Source: Lycorma delicatula
Lineage: Eukaryota > Arthropoda > Insecta > Hemiptera > Fulgoridae
Direction of reading: 5' to 3'
Assembly: GCF_047948215.1 (NCBI RefSeq)
Contig: NC_134455.1
Coordinates: 302,702,147 to 302,766,146, forward strand
DNA length: 64,000 bases
A program made the position numbers and the translations under genes. Position 1 is the first letter of the stretch; each line of letters opens with the position of its first letter. The notes beneath the pieces are model-generated. The model saw nothing but the letters and a program-made list of their open reading frames with translations. It was not told the origin of the DNA and did no database searches. This document shows, piece by piece, positions 23,625-34,022 of this stretch.

Positions 23625-24771
23625 TGTTTTGTTTTGCCGAAAAAATGGTAAGTGTTTTATTAGAGCAAAGAATTGTTGTGAAATCTCATATAAAACCTGG
23701 AAAAACCGCTATTGAAACTTTTTATTAAAAAAAGTATATAGCAATGGATATTTATCACATGCGCAGGTTTTTGAGTGGTTTAAGTGTTTCCAAGATAGCC
23801 GAAAAGACGTTGAAGTTGATGTTCGCCCGGGTCGCCCGTCCACGTCAAAACCGGATTAGAAATATTGAAAAAAATTGGTAATCTGGTTCGATCTGATCGT
23901 TGGTTAACTATTTGTGTGAATGCTGAAACTGTAGGAATTGACAAAGAGGTAAATTTAAGAGATAAGACAAATTTTACATAACAATTTTAATATGCAAAAA
24001 GTGTGCGCGAAAATTGTGCCTAAAATTCGCACAATCAAACAAAAAGAAGCTTGTGAAAATGTTTGTTCTCACATTTGAATGCCACTGAAAATGACCCAAA
24101 CTTCTTGGAAAGAGTGATAATATGTGATGAATCTTTGTTTTTTACTTACAATCCAGAAACTAAGCGTCAATCCATGCATTGGAAGGTCCAACTTCACAGA
24201 GCTAAAAAAGTTCGAATGAGCAAATCGAAATTCAAAGCGATGATGATTGTTTTTTTTCGATATTCATGGGATTGCATACCTTCACTGGGTTTCTGAAGGT
24301 CAAACTATTAATCAAAATTACTACTATCTTGAGGTCCTTGCTCAACTCCGTGAAAAATTAAGAAAAAGATTACCCGAATTGTGGAAGAACAAATCTTCAT
24401 CAGGACAACGCACCGGCTCACACTGAATTGTCTGTCAAGACGTTTTTAGCCAAGTGTAACATCCCAGTGTTAGACCATCCGTCTTATTCGCCTGATCTGG
24501 CACCATGTGACTTTTATCTGTTCCCCAAGGTCAAATCTGTATTAAAAGAAACAAAATTTCAGACTGTTAAAGCTGTGAAAGAAACAGCGGCACGCTTCAT
24601 GAAAGAGCTCACAGAAGAAAACTGTTTCGAACAATGGAAAATTTGCATGGAGCATTGTAGGGATAGAGAAGGGGTGTATATTGAAGGGAATAATAAATAA
24701 ATATGTATAAATTTAAAATAAAAAATATTTTACAGCATTAGTCTCGTTATTTAATAGCCACACCTCGTATA
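23625..24771 (+). mobile_element. Mariner element inserted in the Jockey-type LINE
   Basis: The 3' end GCCACACCTCGTA at 24,759-24,771 looks like a mariner terminal inverted repeat next to a TA dinucleotide. No matching left terminus was found, and the left junction with the LINE lies somewhere near 23,620-23,640. The left end is therefore probably deleted. Between the ends lies a decayed transposase gene. Confidence 0.75.
23640..24700 (+). pseudogene. Mariner transposase pseudogene (DD34D)
   Basis: The N-terminal part reads SHAQVFEWFKCFQDSRKDVE and then PGRPSTSK, the DNA-binding half of a mariner transposase. KVCAKIVPKI near 23,998-24,030 is the linker, matching the WVPH-type region. The catalytic aspartates are at 24,126-24,128 (ICDES), 24,404-24,406 (HQDNAPAH) and 24,509-24,511 (APCDFYLF). 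The last two are separated by 34 residues, the mariner signature. There are stops in the N-terminal half. A frameshift near 24,250 (a long T-run) separates the first aspartate from the other two. The protein would cut and paste the element at TA sites; this copy cannot make it. Confidence 0.88.
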
Positions 24772-25061
24772 TTGGCTACAGGGAAAAGGTTCTCAGCTGT
24801 ATCTCACTGATAAGATCCTTCTATATAAGACCTTGAAACCGATATGGACGTATGGGTTTCAGCTCGAGGGAACGACGAGTGACAGAAATATTAAATTAAT
24901 AGAAATGTCACAGAACAAGATATTGAGGAAAGTGATCCAATTGCTTTGGTTCGTCAGGAATTCTGAAATACATGTATATCTGGGGATCCCGTATGTTCGG
25001 CATGAGAGGTTCTGTTTCAGTTCTAAATACATGGTTAAACTAAATAGACATGTAAATCCCC

Positions 25062-25421
25062 TTGATTTTAACTGCTAAGGGATTGAAAAGGGTTTGTGTG
25101 TTGGATCTTAGTGATGGTCGTTGAAGATACTCTATTTTCATGTTTTTTATTCGGTACTTTTTGAACCTTGTACATTTACATGTTTTTGTTACTATCTTTT
25201 TATTTCCATTTTGCTACAAATTTATTATTATTGTTTTAATGGTATTATTGTTTGTCGTATTCTTTCTTTGCATTTATCCATGTTCGCATACTTTGTCAAC
25301 CTTATATTTATCTAATCCCCTTGCTTTGAACCTGCTAGTCAACGGTGATGACCTTAGACGATTGAATAGGGTTCATGAGCTGGACATTAGTGACGGTCGT
25401 TGAAGATACTCTATTTTCATT
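25062..25421 (+). repeat. Duplicated 3' end of the Jockey-type LINE
   Basis: The coding end and the start of the 3' untranslated region occur twice, 278 bp apart. The block GGTCGTTGAAGATACTCTAT follows a DGR-stop end at about 25,115 and again at about 25,393. The upstream copy has lost part of the coding end (NPLDFNC then stop). The downstream copy keeps it as NPLALNLLVNGDDLRRL. Confidence 0.75.
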
Positions 25422-25950
25422 ATTTTCTTTTTCTTCTGGTACTATTGCTTGTTACTATTTGTTTTATTATTTTTGTTTACTACTGTTTTAACGCTAATTT
25501 TTGTTGTTTTAATGCTATTACTATTTGTTTATTACTGTTTACTGTTTAAAGCTGTTTCCATTCGTCTGCTTATCTACCTCTATTTATTTTCTATTTGATA
25601 AAAAGCCATCGCGTGCGTACTGAATATATTGCACACATTTAGTTCATAGATTTGACATTTATAAAACCTAATGATGATAATGAATATAATAAGTGTTTAC
25701 TGAATGTTAGTTGTTACTATAAGTATGCTATTAACATACAAACATTTTTATTAAAAAGCATTTTTTTACTCACCATACTTTCCTTCTTGCGGCATGTTTC
25801 TGTTATTATAATCTTTTGCTGTTTGTTTTCATGGGAGGAGGATCACATTGGATGGCCTCCCTCACATTAAATTTTAACATAGGAATTACTTATGGTTTCA
25901 TCAGGAGAAACCGATTGTAAATCTTTGTTCTACAACAACAACAAAAAATA

Positions 25951-26470
25951 AGTATAGTATATAGACAGCGCTGGGTAAAAAATTACATGACTCGCCTATC
26001 TACGCAGAACGTTTTTAAATTTGATATACTTCTGATATCTACAGAAGAGAGTCCCAAATTCTAACAAATGAAAAATTAAAATAAAATTCAAAAATCGATA
26101 TTTTTAAACTTTGATCGTCTCTCCTACCGCCAATATTGGTCCCAAAGTTTTTTCTCAAAGTTTTGCTCCAAAAATTGATCTCAAAAACTATCAACCCCAC
26201 CCCATGCAGATATTGTCGCCAAACCTTTACCAACAAATTGCCAAATCTACACAAATCTCTGTACAAAAGATGATCAAAATCGATTGGTCCAGTTGAAAAT
26301 TACTAAGTTTCAAACACGCCAATAAACGTACATACGTACCTACGTACGTACGAACGAATATTACCCCCCGCTTTTTTCTATTTTTGGAGTCCTCGGTCAT
26401 GAAACGTCGAGAAATGAAAAAAAAAAAACATTTTTTGACTAACCATACTTTCCTTCTTGCGACATAGGTC
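25951..26470. repeat. Unnamed dispersed repeat with a tetranucleotide tract
   Basis: The texture is that of a non-coding repeat, with a short ACGT-rich tract (CGTACATACGTACCTACGTA and following) at 26,327-26,361. The 19-base string CCATACTTTCCTTCTTGCG at 26,443-26,461 also occurs at 25,773-25,791, inside the LINE 3' region. Each sits in a slightly longer similar context. I cannot name the family. Confidence 0.45.
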
Positions 26471-27068
26471 TAAAGTATGATTCAAAGGAAAATACAGACT
26501 ACAATAGGACTGCTTCCTTGCCTATAGGGACAGAATTAGAATTTCAGTACTCAACAAATTAAATACCACACAAATATAAAATAACAAGATAACCAATATG
26601 TGGAAATATGTGTCTAAATATTGTGAATGGACAAAAAGGTAATGTTATATGGAAGTTAAAATGTTTGATAAAATTCTATATTACTTATTTTCCCGTGCTT
26701 TTAGTGCCCCGTGTTTTTGTAAAAAAAAAATTAATTGAAAATTAATTATAAATGCAATTAGACATACATTTTGTAATTTATTATATTTTTAAATACTATA
26801 TTGTTTGCAAAACTGGCGCCAGAGGCTGCCGTTTTATTATTTAATTATTATCTTGGTAATTATTTAGTTGAGGTGCCTCACCCAGAAATCACAAAAAAAA
26901 AGTATCAAATTCATTCAAAATTAATATTTATTCATTAATGATGTATTTTGGGTGTCGGAAAATAGAAAATTAGTAAAACTTTACATAGCGATACAAATAA
27001 CAAAATGAAAATCGAAAAAAATACTTATAGTGAAACATTATATTTAAAGATATAAACATGAAAATAAA

Positions 27069-27251
27069 TTAGAAATTGTTAATGTGAATCAGATTGCGAT
27101 GATAATTCTGCAGTTTGTGTTTCGGCAAAATGCCATGATTGTAAAAAAATTGTTTCACATTTTCAACCGACTGAGGGAATTCAATAAGTGTAATAGATGT
27201 AAATTCATAATTTTTACACATAAATTTCAGGTTCAGCAGATTTTTTTTCAT
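27069..27251 (-). pseudogene. Possible N-terminal fragment of an ISXO2/Merlin-like transposase
   Basis: The 60-residue frame contains LIEFPQSVENVKQFFYNHGI followed by LPKHKLQNYHR. Insect ISXO2-like (Merlin) transposases often start with a similar helix followed by a Cys-x2-Cys metal-binding pair. Here the positions where those cysteines would fall are not cysteine (QNYHRN). The frame then ends. The match is from memory of the family's general shape, so it is only suggestive. The terminal repeats and the 8-bp duplication make it more plausible. Confidence 0.4.
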
Positions 27252-27288
27252 CCATTGTAGTTCACTCTATTTACTTACTGAACACTGT

Positions 27289-27333
27289 AAATTCTATAAA
27301 GAAAACTCGGAAAATTCTATAAAGAAAACTTAG
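27289..27333. repeat. Two-copy 22-bp tandem duplication
   Basis: AAATTCTATAAAGAAAACT occurs twice, 23 bp apart. It lies inside the 26.9-27.6-kb TIR element. Confidence 0.85.
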
Positions 27334-27596
27334 ACGCCGTGTGAGAATAGCAGACAACAATGTAATGTAATGAATAAGTTATAAATAATAAAAGTAGTGT
27401 AGTGAATAAGAAAGAATTCTACATTATCCGGAGGTGAGAATCTGCATTATCGAGTGTATCAATATTCAAACATGTACTTTTCTGACACTTCGTTTCCAAC
27501 ATAAAATACATTTCAAAAGATTTTACAACGATTTGATTTTTTTTTTTTGTGTGATTTCAGGGTGAAGCACCTCAACTAAATAATTACCATTATCTT

Positions 27597-29591
27597 TCAT
27601 TGATATAACACATTTGGACATGAGTTTATCACAGCAAACAATGAAATGAACTATGCTGAATATTTAATAATAAGCATATTTTACTTTAAAGTAATGTTGA
27701 TAAAAGATAATAGTTTTATTTTATGAATGAATGTTATCATTATAAAAAAGAAATGCTGTTACAAATAATATCATTCACAGTTGGCAACTATTAATGTTTA
27801 CTTAGTTAATATATAAATAATTATTTTTATAAAAAGCAATTAATAGAACAAATGACTCCAATATAATAATAAAATACAATTCATCCACCTTATTTTAGAA
27901 GTAAAATTAAGTAAATAAATATTATTTGTACAGGATAAAAAATCTTTAATAAATAGGTAAACTAGTAAACTATATATTACAAATTATTTTATATATTTTT
28001 TTTTTAAACTTTTACTAATTTTCTTTGATGACACCTTAAAGCATATCTGAACACCACATCCTGAACGTGGCCACAATTTCGACTCACAAATTTCCAAATC
28101 GAGTTTTAAAGTTTTCAGTTACACGACATTAATATATCCACAGGAATCGCGAATAACACTTGGTGGTGGTAAATCACTGAATATTTTACTTTTTGAATAG
28201 ACCAGCAAGAAGATTCGCGTGCAGTGATATCAAAGGATGGGTCTAAGGAATATTGTCCTATCTGAAGATGCTTTGAAAAAGTTTAAACTTTGATCTCGTT
28301 TAACTCCATTATCGTTTACCTGTGCTCTATCACACCAATCTGGATAGATTTATGTTTTTCGCTAATCGAAGAGAAAATATCCTCAATTATTCAGATTTAT
28401 TATTCTGAAGTAAACATAACTGCACTTCAACCATTTTCCTCAAAGAGATTTGAATCAATTACTTCAGTGGATGACGCTGTATACCGTACTGTGCAGTGAT
28501 TCTTGGTGTATTTCATTAAGATTGCTTGTTGTCCGATGCCAGAAGTTTGTTTATTCTCGTTTTTACATTATGTGAAATGTTATGAATCACTCGTTAATAT
28601 ATTACGAATAATTAATAATCTTGTAAATATTTATAAGAGTCGAAAATTAACGGCAAAAAGTTAAAATACGATGAACTCAGCATCATTTCAAATCAGCATC
28701 ATTTAATGCCTGTATTACTTGATTTTTAAATGGATGCATGACTAAATTTTATTAAAAGAATCCTTTTCTAAAAGCCATGTGCAACTAAATGATAGCGGGC
28801 AGGCTGTTTATAGCTTTTAGCATTGCAGCTGTTTTAGATCTATGTTTTTAGATTTCACTCCTTTTTTTTTATCAGAAGGCTTCTTGTTCAATACCGGTAC
28901 CAGTTTCTTTACCGGGACATTAATGTCACACATAGGCTAACGGCACCGCATCATTCCGAAAGAAATTGAAGTGGTATAAAACTACTGTACTACAACAGTA
29001 AGAAAAAACAATTTTTGTGAAATGCTTCAATCGTAAACGTAAGCTACTTAATCATCCAACGCTTCATATTAACAAAATACTGGCATTCATAGCTGAATAT
29101 TACGGAAAAGCCAATGTTTATAATTGATATATCACCTACTAGATTCCATATCTTTATGTATGAATTCATATATATATATTCGGAAATCTAGCGATCGATT
29201 ATGGGAAATATCAAACTAAAACTTAACTTAACCGTCACTTTTTGCGGAATACTAATTTTTTCTCCGATCACTCTCAATATGAAATAACGAAATCTTTGCT
29301 TTTGAAAAAATAAATTTATTTTTTGAAGATGTTTCAAACTTATAATTCCCATGAAAAACGTAGTCTATTAGACAAATAACTTATGATGGAAGAAATTAAC
29401 TGGTGGTTAATTGTAAGGATTACTACATTGCGTGACTATCTCCAGTTATCACTAAAATAAAGAAAAGGGAACAAAAACCGTCATAAATGTGTATGTTTAA
29501 AGCAGGTTTAAAAAAAAGTTAAAATAAAAAAAAATTAAGAATAAAACTAATTTAAAAATTTCAAAAAACATAATTAAGATAAAATACGTCA
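27597..29591. other. AT-rich spacer, nothing named
   Basis: The part at 28,010-28,520 is a little richer in G+C and has short open frames on both strands, such as 28,290-28,499. No motif is recognisable. It could be an old coding relic. Confidence 0.35.
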
Positions 29592-29752
29592 GATCTCCGT
29601 GGCGGAGTGGTAGCGTCTCAGCCTTTCATCGGGGGGTTCCTGGGTTTGAATCCCGGTCAGGCATGGCATTTTTCATACGCTAAAAATTTCCATTCTTATA
29701 GAACAAAAATGACCAAACTAGTCGATGCCCGCATCTCAAAAAAAAAAAAAAA
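29592..29752 (+). mobile_element. tRNA-derived SINE (SINE-B head, poly-A tail)
   Basis: The head has a box A-like TGGCGGAGTGGTAGCG and a box B-like GGGTTTGAATCCCGG, as in a tRNA gene. The head ends in TCAGGCATGGCATTTTTCA. It continues with a body not seen in the other SINE-B copies (AAACTAGTCGATGCCCGCAT) and ends in an A-run. Folding as a true tRNA looks poor, and the tail shows it is a retroposon. Confidence 0.8.
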
Positions 29753-31955
29753 ATTATGTAATAAATTCTTTATTCTTTTTTAAAAATTTAAACTATATCA
29801 TTTTATTTAAAATATGGATAGGCCTTTAAGAATGTTATATCCTATGAGAAAAAAACAGTTTGAAAAAAGACAGAAAAGGTGAGATAACCGGCACCTTGAA
29901 GAAAATAACAGCAGCAATGTAAAGAAGCGTCAAAAAAAGACTACTTCCAAAATTAAGCTAAGGTTCTCCGGAATGTTGCATGTTTATTACTTTTTTAAAA
30001 TCATGTCTTCCTAATAAGAATTAAATTATAATTATAATTATAATAAATTAAAGTAATTAAAATTTTAGTATACTATAGAATAAATATGTCATTCACATCG
30101 GTGTCATTCATATAGCAATCCGGTTGATGTATTGAGGAATTACTACGAAAATTGTTTTAAAATCATCGATTTTGAATTTTTCATTTAAAATATCTTTCAC
30201 TGAAGTTACATGGGAAAATGTAAAAATAGTAGCATTTTAAAAAAATAAAAATAAAAATTGAAGAAGACTTCCATAAAAACAGAATAAAGGGTTGAATAGA
30301 AAGTCTCCGGCCTACGTCGATATGGGGAAGCGATTCTAAGTCCGCGTTTACTGTTTTATTAAAAAAAGGAACATAAAAAAATGTTATGTTTAATGTTCAA
30401 AAATGAAGAAAAAATACGAACAGAAACCTAAACTTTCAAAGAAGAAATTATCAATGAGTATATACTCATCAATCCATTAAACATGCATGAAGGCCTACCC
30501 ATAATTTAAATATCAAAATAAGTTGATGGAACACAGCGCTGTATGAGAACACAAAATTTAAATTACGTAACTAAAAATGTATACTTTATCATAAATTTGA
30601 TAGCTTATTTGGCCATAGCTTGACCAAGATTATGACTGCTTTTAAAGAATTTTTAAAAATATTCGCTAAAGAACATTTTATATTATTTTAATATTATCCT
30701 CATTATCGCACTACGAAGAAGGAAACACTTTTTTTATATTCAGTAATTAATTACATTTTTTTGAACCAGTGGGCTACTATTATTATGTTTTAAGCTTCCA
30801 AAACAAAAAATATAAATTTTTATGTCATTTTATAAACGGATTTTGATTGTGATTAAAATTTATTTGACGTGTTTTTCCAGCAGCAGCTTATATTTGCTCC
30901 AACCGTAGTAACCAATTTGGTAATTTGTTTTCATTACCGGTACTCATTCACTAATACAATACGTGTGTAATAACGTAGCATGACTGTAATTGTTGTAGGC
31001 GACTTGGTACAAGACAAAATGACTGCCGTGAGTAGTAGGCATCCCATACAAAGCTTACAAAGGATAGTGAGAAATTAATTGGTTTTCCAATTAAGGTTTT
31101 CCAACCTTCTTCACTAACCGAATAAATTTTACACTTTATCATGCCAAGCACATTGAAATGATGGTAATAGTTAGATATACAAGCAAATTCTTCTCTATTC
31201 GCCACAGGGGTTAGTTGTATAAGGAACATCATTACTCTAAAGGAAAGTAACTGTTATTAGTGCCACTTGTATGACGGATTAATTATTTACGATAATTATA
31301 AGAATGACAGATCGTAAATAGATTATTAATGTAATCGTTTCTACGGGGAAGAATCCAGTACAAATACTTTCTTTACTCAGTAGAGGGAAAGACAATGAAA
31401 AACCTTTTTAAAAAAAGAATTAATGAAATTATAGAAAATTTTCATCAGTAAAGGTAATTTTAATTTATGTATAATTTAATACAGAGAATACGAAAGATTA
31501 TATTCATTAAAACTGTATTTTCTTGATCTTGATATGTTAAGTGTTCTCAAAACCTTATAAAATTGTAACTTTGTCAGAGAAGTATAAATACTAAATTTCA
31601 AGTAAATTTTACGTGTACAGTCGTTTAGCAAATTAAAATCGTAAATTTTACTCTGAAATTGATTCAATTTAATTATCAGTTACAACTGAATATTCACTGC
31701 AAAACGTCCAGAATATTTATATTTCCATCTGAAATACAATACGAGTACAACTTGAGGCTGTTTTACTTAGGATGTGTTGATGAATTATTCACCCCACCCA
31801 CCCACCCACATTAATATGACTCAAGCAGGCCGATATTAAAAAAGAAACACCCGATCAGTAATAGTTCTGTTATAAAATAATTTAACTGAATAAATAAAGG
31901 ATAATTCCCAACACAATAAAACATTATAAAAGAAACATTAACAAACACAAAATCA
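29753..31955. other. AT-rich spacer with one G-quadruplex motif
   Basis: This stretch has no supported gene. The minus-strand frame at 31,232-30,951 has no domain. The only structured site is the C-run array at 31,792-31,807. Confidence 0.4.
31792..31807 (-). other. G-quadruplex motif
   Basis: The minus strand reads GGGTGGGTGGGTGGGG: four G-runs with one-base loops, one of the most stable quadruplex layouts known. Confidence 0.85.
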
Positions 31956-33080
31956 AAAGTGAAATTCTTAGGGGAACTTTCAGAACCATTCGAAATTAAA
32001 ACTGGGATAAGACAAGTTGATGGATTGTCTCCAATCCTCTTTAATTGTGTCCTTGAAAAAGTTATAAGAGAGTGGGAAAAAGAGTTTAAAAAATTAAACG
32101 TACGCTAAATCATAAAAATGGGCACTTAAACTAAATTCATAAATACAAACAATTGTCTGCCTTCGCAGAGATTTTTCAATTTTTCCAAGAGATACAGAGA
32201 GACTGAAATCAAATTTCAAAAACTAGATGACTGTGTAAGCAAAATTGATCTTCAAATTTCTTATGAAAAACTAACTGCGGGGATTTCCAATTACAAAGAG
32301 AACAAAACTCAAACCCTTAAAATTTTCGTCAACAAAGAAATAAGAAAAGTTCAAAAATTTAAATATTTGGGAGAAATCAAAACACCGAATATAAATATAA
32401 AAACATGGGATGAAGAATAGGGTAAGAAAACTTGAAACTGCCTATCACCTCACAAAAAACATTTTCGATAATAAATCCCTGTCATAAAACTACAAATTGA
32501 GGCTCTGTAGTCCTACCAGAAACACTGTATGGGGTAGAATGTCTGCAGACTTTTTCTAGAACAAGAAGTAGCAAAAGTCAAAAAAAAGAATTTTAAGAAA
32601 AAATGATAGACCAAAATATGAAGATGTATTTACAAATCGAAAAGTGAGAAAGAAATTTACAATAGAGGACTTAATCCAGAAAAGAAGATTACAGTTTTTT
32701 ATGGGCATTTATGAAGAATGAACAACCAAAGATTGATAAAACAAATATTTAATTTCTACATATACAAACACCAACCGGTTTAAAGAAATACAAACAGATC
32801 TAAAAACATTAAATATTTGCAATGATCTGTGTAAAAACTGAGATAAATTTAAAAAAGTGATTTTAGAATCTAAGTTTTCAGAGAGAAGAAAAAGAGAGGT
32901 ATAAACCTGAATAGTGGACGAAAGAAAGGCGAAACAGAGCAAAAGAATGAAAACTTTGGGAAAAGAAAAAGAAGTCAAAATATGCAAACTTATCCGTAGT
33001 GATCGGAACGGAAAGAAGAAAGAGTAAATTGAAGGGTGAACGGCGAATTATTTGTTTTAATCTCGCTTGATTAAATAAAA
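31956..33080 (+). mobile_element. Old LINE relic (RT palm to C-terminus)
   Basis: Read across frames it shows FEIKTGIRQVDGLSPILFN near 31,990-32,045, the segment before the catalytic motif of a LINE reverse transcriptase. Next come LQISYEKL near 32,250-32,275 and KFKYLGEI at about 32,355-32,380, and a basic C-terminus to about 33,030. The YADD/FADD region near 32,160 is disrupted. The C-terminal end (ERKAKQSKRMKT near 32,920-32,955) resembles the relic at 48,600-49,090, suggesting the same family. It is different from the RTE-type copies at 1 and 58.4 kb. Confidence 0.65.
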
Positions 33081-33780
33081 TTGTCCAAACAATAATATAT
33101 TAATTCTAAATTTTTCATTCCTGCTTTTTTCCCACAAGGTAGCAATTTCCTTTTTTCGTTTGATACGTACAATTAATTAATTCTATTAGTAAATTTAATT
33201 TAACAAATTTATAATTTGTTTTAAGAATACAACTTTTATATGGAAGTTAAATGAAAAAATTTTAATGATAATTTATAGGCAATCATGATTCATTTCCCAT
33301 CAAAATATTTTGTAACATAGGTTTATTTGTTTCCGTTTGTAGTATGCGTGCGGTCGAGAACATAAGAAAGATAAAATCATTTTTATATTTATAATGAAAA
33401 AACTGTTTAATAATTAATTTGTACGCACTTTTTCTACGAGAAATATTATGTTAAAAATAGTATTTACTATCTACGCAAAAATTATCTATTAAAAAGCAAC
33501 CGTAGTTTTTCGTTTTATTAAACTAATTTCTCTCTTTAAATGGTTGTACTGCTGAAATATTTCTAACCGATATTATCAGAAGCAAAATGATAATTTATAT
33601 TAACGAAAGTTATTAAATAATTATCGTTCATTGATAAACCGTGAAATTAATTTAACAGAAATAACTTATGTGTAACAAATTGTACAATTATATACAGAAT
33701 GAGATTGGAGAAATGAATACAAACAAGGGAAGGCTGTTTATGAAGTGGGGAAGGAGGTGGGGAATATTGACTACCATCAG
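33081..33780. other. AT-rich spacer upstream of a candidate exon
   Basis: The DNA is AT-rich up to about 33,700. It then becomes more balanced (GGGGAAGGAGGTGGGGA near 33,747), a change consistent with a promoter-proximal region. I saw no TATA box that I would trust. Confidence 0.4.
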
Positions 33781-33904
33781 TGTGTTAGACTAGTGTGGTT
33801 GTATAGCTCTACTCACCAGTTGTTAACTGTCAGTCACTCAGTGAGGCGCTTTGTAATGTTTGTGAGAGTTCAGTGTTTATTCAGTAAATTCGCGCCGCGT
33901 TGAA
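33781..33904 (+). promoter_or_regulatory. Candidate 5' untranslated leader with upstream ORF
   Basis: The composition is markedly more balanced than the flanks, and CTCAGTGAGG near 33,837 has an initiator-like TCAGT. This supports a transcription start somewhere in this interval. No direct evidence fixes the position. Confidence 0.35.
33856..33903 (+). CDS. Upstream ORF of 15 codons plus stop
   Basis: The frame ATG to TGA reads MFVRVQCLFSKFAPR. Its stop ends one base before the ATG of the candidate exon. If the leader is real, this layout would limit or couple translation of the main frame by reinitiation, which is inference. It may also be chance, because short ATG-to-stop frames are common. 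Confidence 0.35.
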   Translation: MFVRVQCLFSKFAPR

Positions 33905-34022
33905 ATGGTTGTCGCAATGGCTCACGTGCTTGATATTAAACCGCGAGTGATAGCAGCTGAAGTAAAGACCCCAAATCAACAAAGCGATCACCAAAAAACT
34001 CAATCTAAACCACATATTGCAG
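33905..34022 (+). CDS. Candidate first coding exon of an unrecognised host gene
   Basis: The exon starts in a favourable context (GAAATGG) and encodes 39 codons plus one base. The start reads MVVAMAHVLDIKPRVIAAEV, then a glutamine-, lysine- and histidine-rich stretch. It ends at CAG|GTAAAA, a good splice donor, so the intron would be in phase 1. Without splicing the frame stops at TAG (34,064-34,066). Codon composition and G+C are higher than in the surrounding AT-rich DNA. I do not recognise the protein. No acceptor or downstream exon was identified in the remaining 30 kb, so the rest may lie beyond the window or be missed. It could also be a chance frame. Confidence 0.5.

Larger units (their letters stand above)
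23483..25950 (+). mobile_element. Jockey-type LINE 3' fragment interrupted by a mariner
   Basis: The first piece (23,483-23,620) reads FMTRRGDCTPVYLDNVEM, then VRYVGLYIDRR, which is the C-terminal part of a Jockey-type reverse transcriptase. The frame resumes at 24,772 as YWLQGKGSQLYLTDKILLYK, then PIWTYGFQLEGT and RNSEIHVYLGIPYVR. This is collinear with the same family. About 20 residues expected between the pieces are missing. A 3' untranslated region, partly duplicated, continues to an ACAACAACAACAAAAAA tail near 25,935-25,950. The copy is 5'-truncated and inactive. Confidence 0.8.
26855..27588 (-). mobile_element. Small TIR transposon with 8-bp target duplication, Merlin-like candidate
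   Basis: The ends GGTAATTATTTAGTTGAGGT (left, from 26,855) and its inverse (right, to 27,588) form near-perfect inverted repeats. They stay similar for about 100 bp inward. ATTATCTT flanks both ends exactly (26,847-26,854 and 27,589-27,596). An 8-9-bp duplication and TIRs starting GG fit the Merlin superfamily. A broken protein fragment inside, described separately, is consistent with that. At 734 bp it is too short to be autonomous. Confidence 0.8.

Noticed and set aside
29592..29680. Possible functional tRNA gene
   Set aside because: The box A and B elements belong to a SINE head followed by a retroposon body and poly-A. Related copies with target duplications occur at 35.2 and 47.1 kb.
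33100..33700. TATA-like boxes upstream of the candidate exon
   Set aside because: AT-rich DNA gives many such matches, and none is positioned convincingly.
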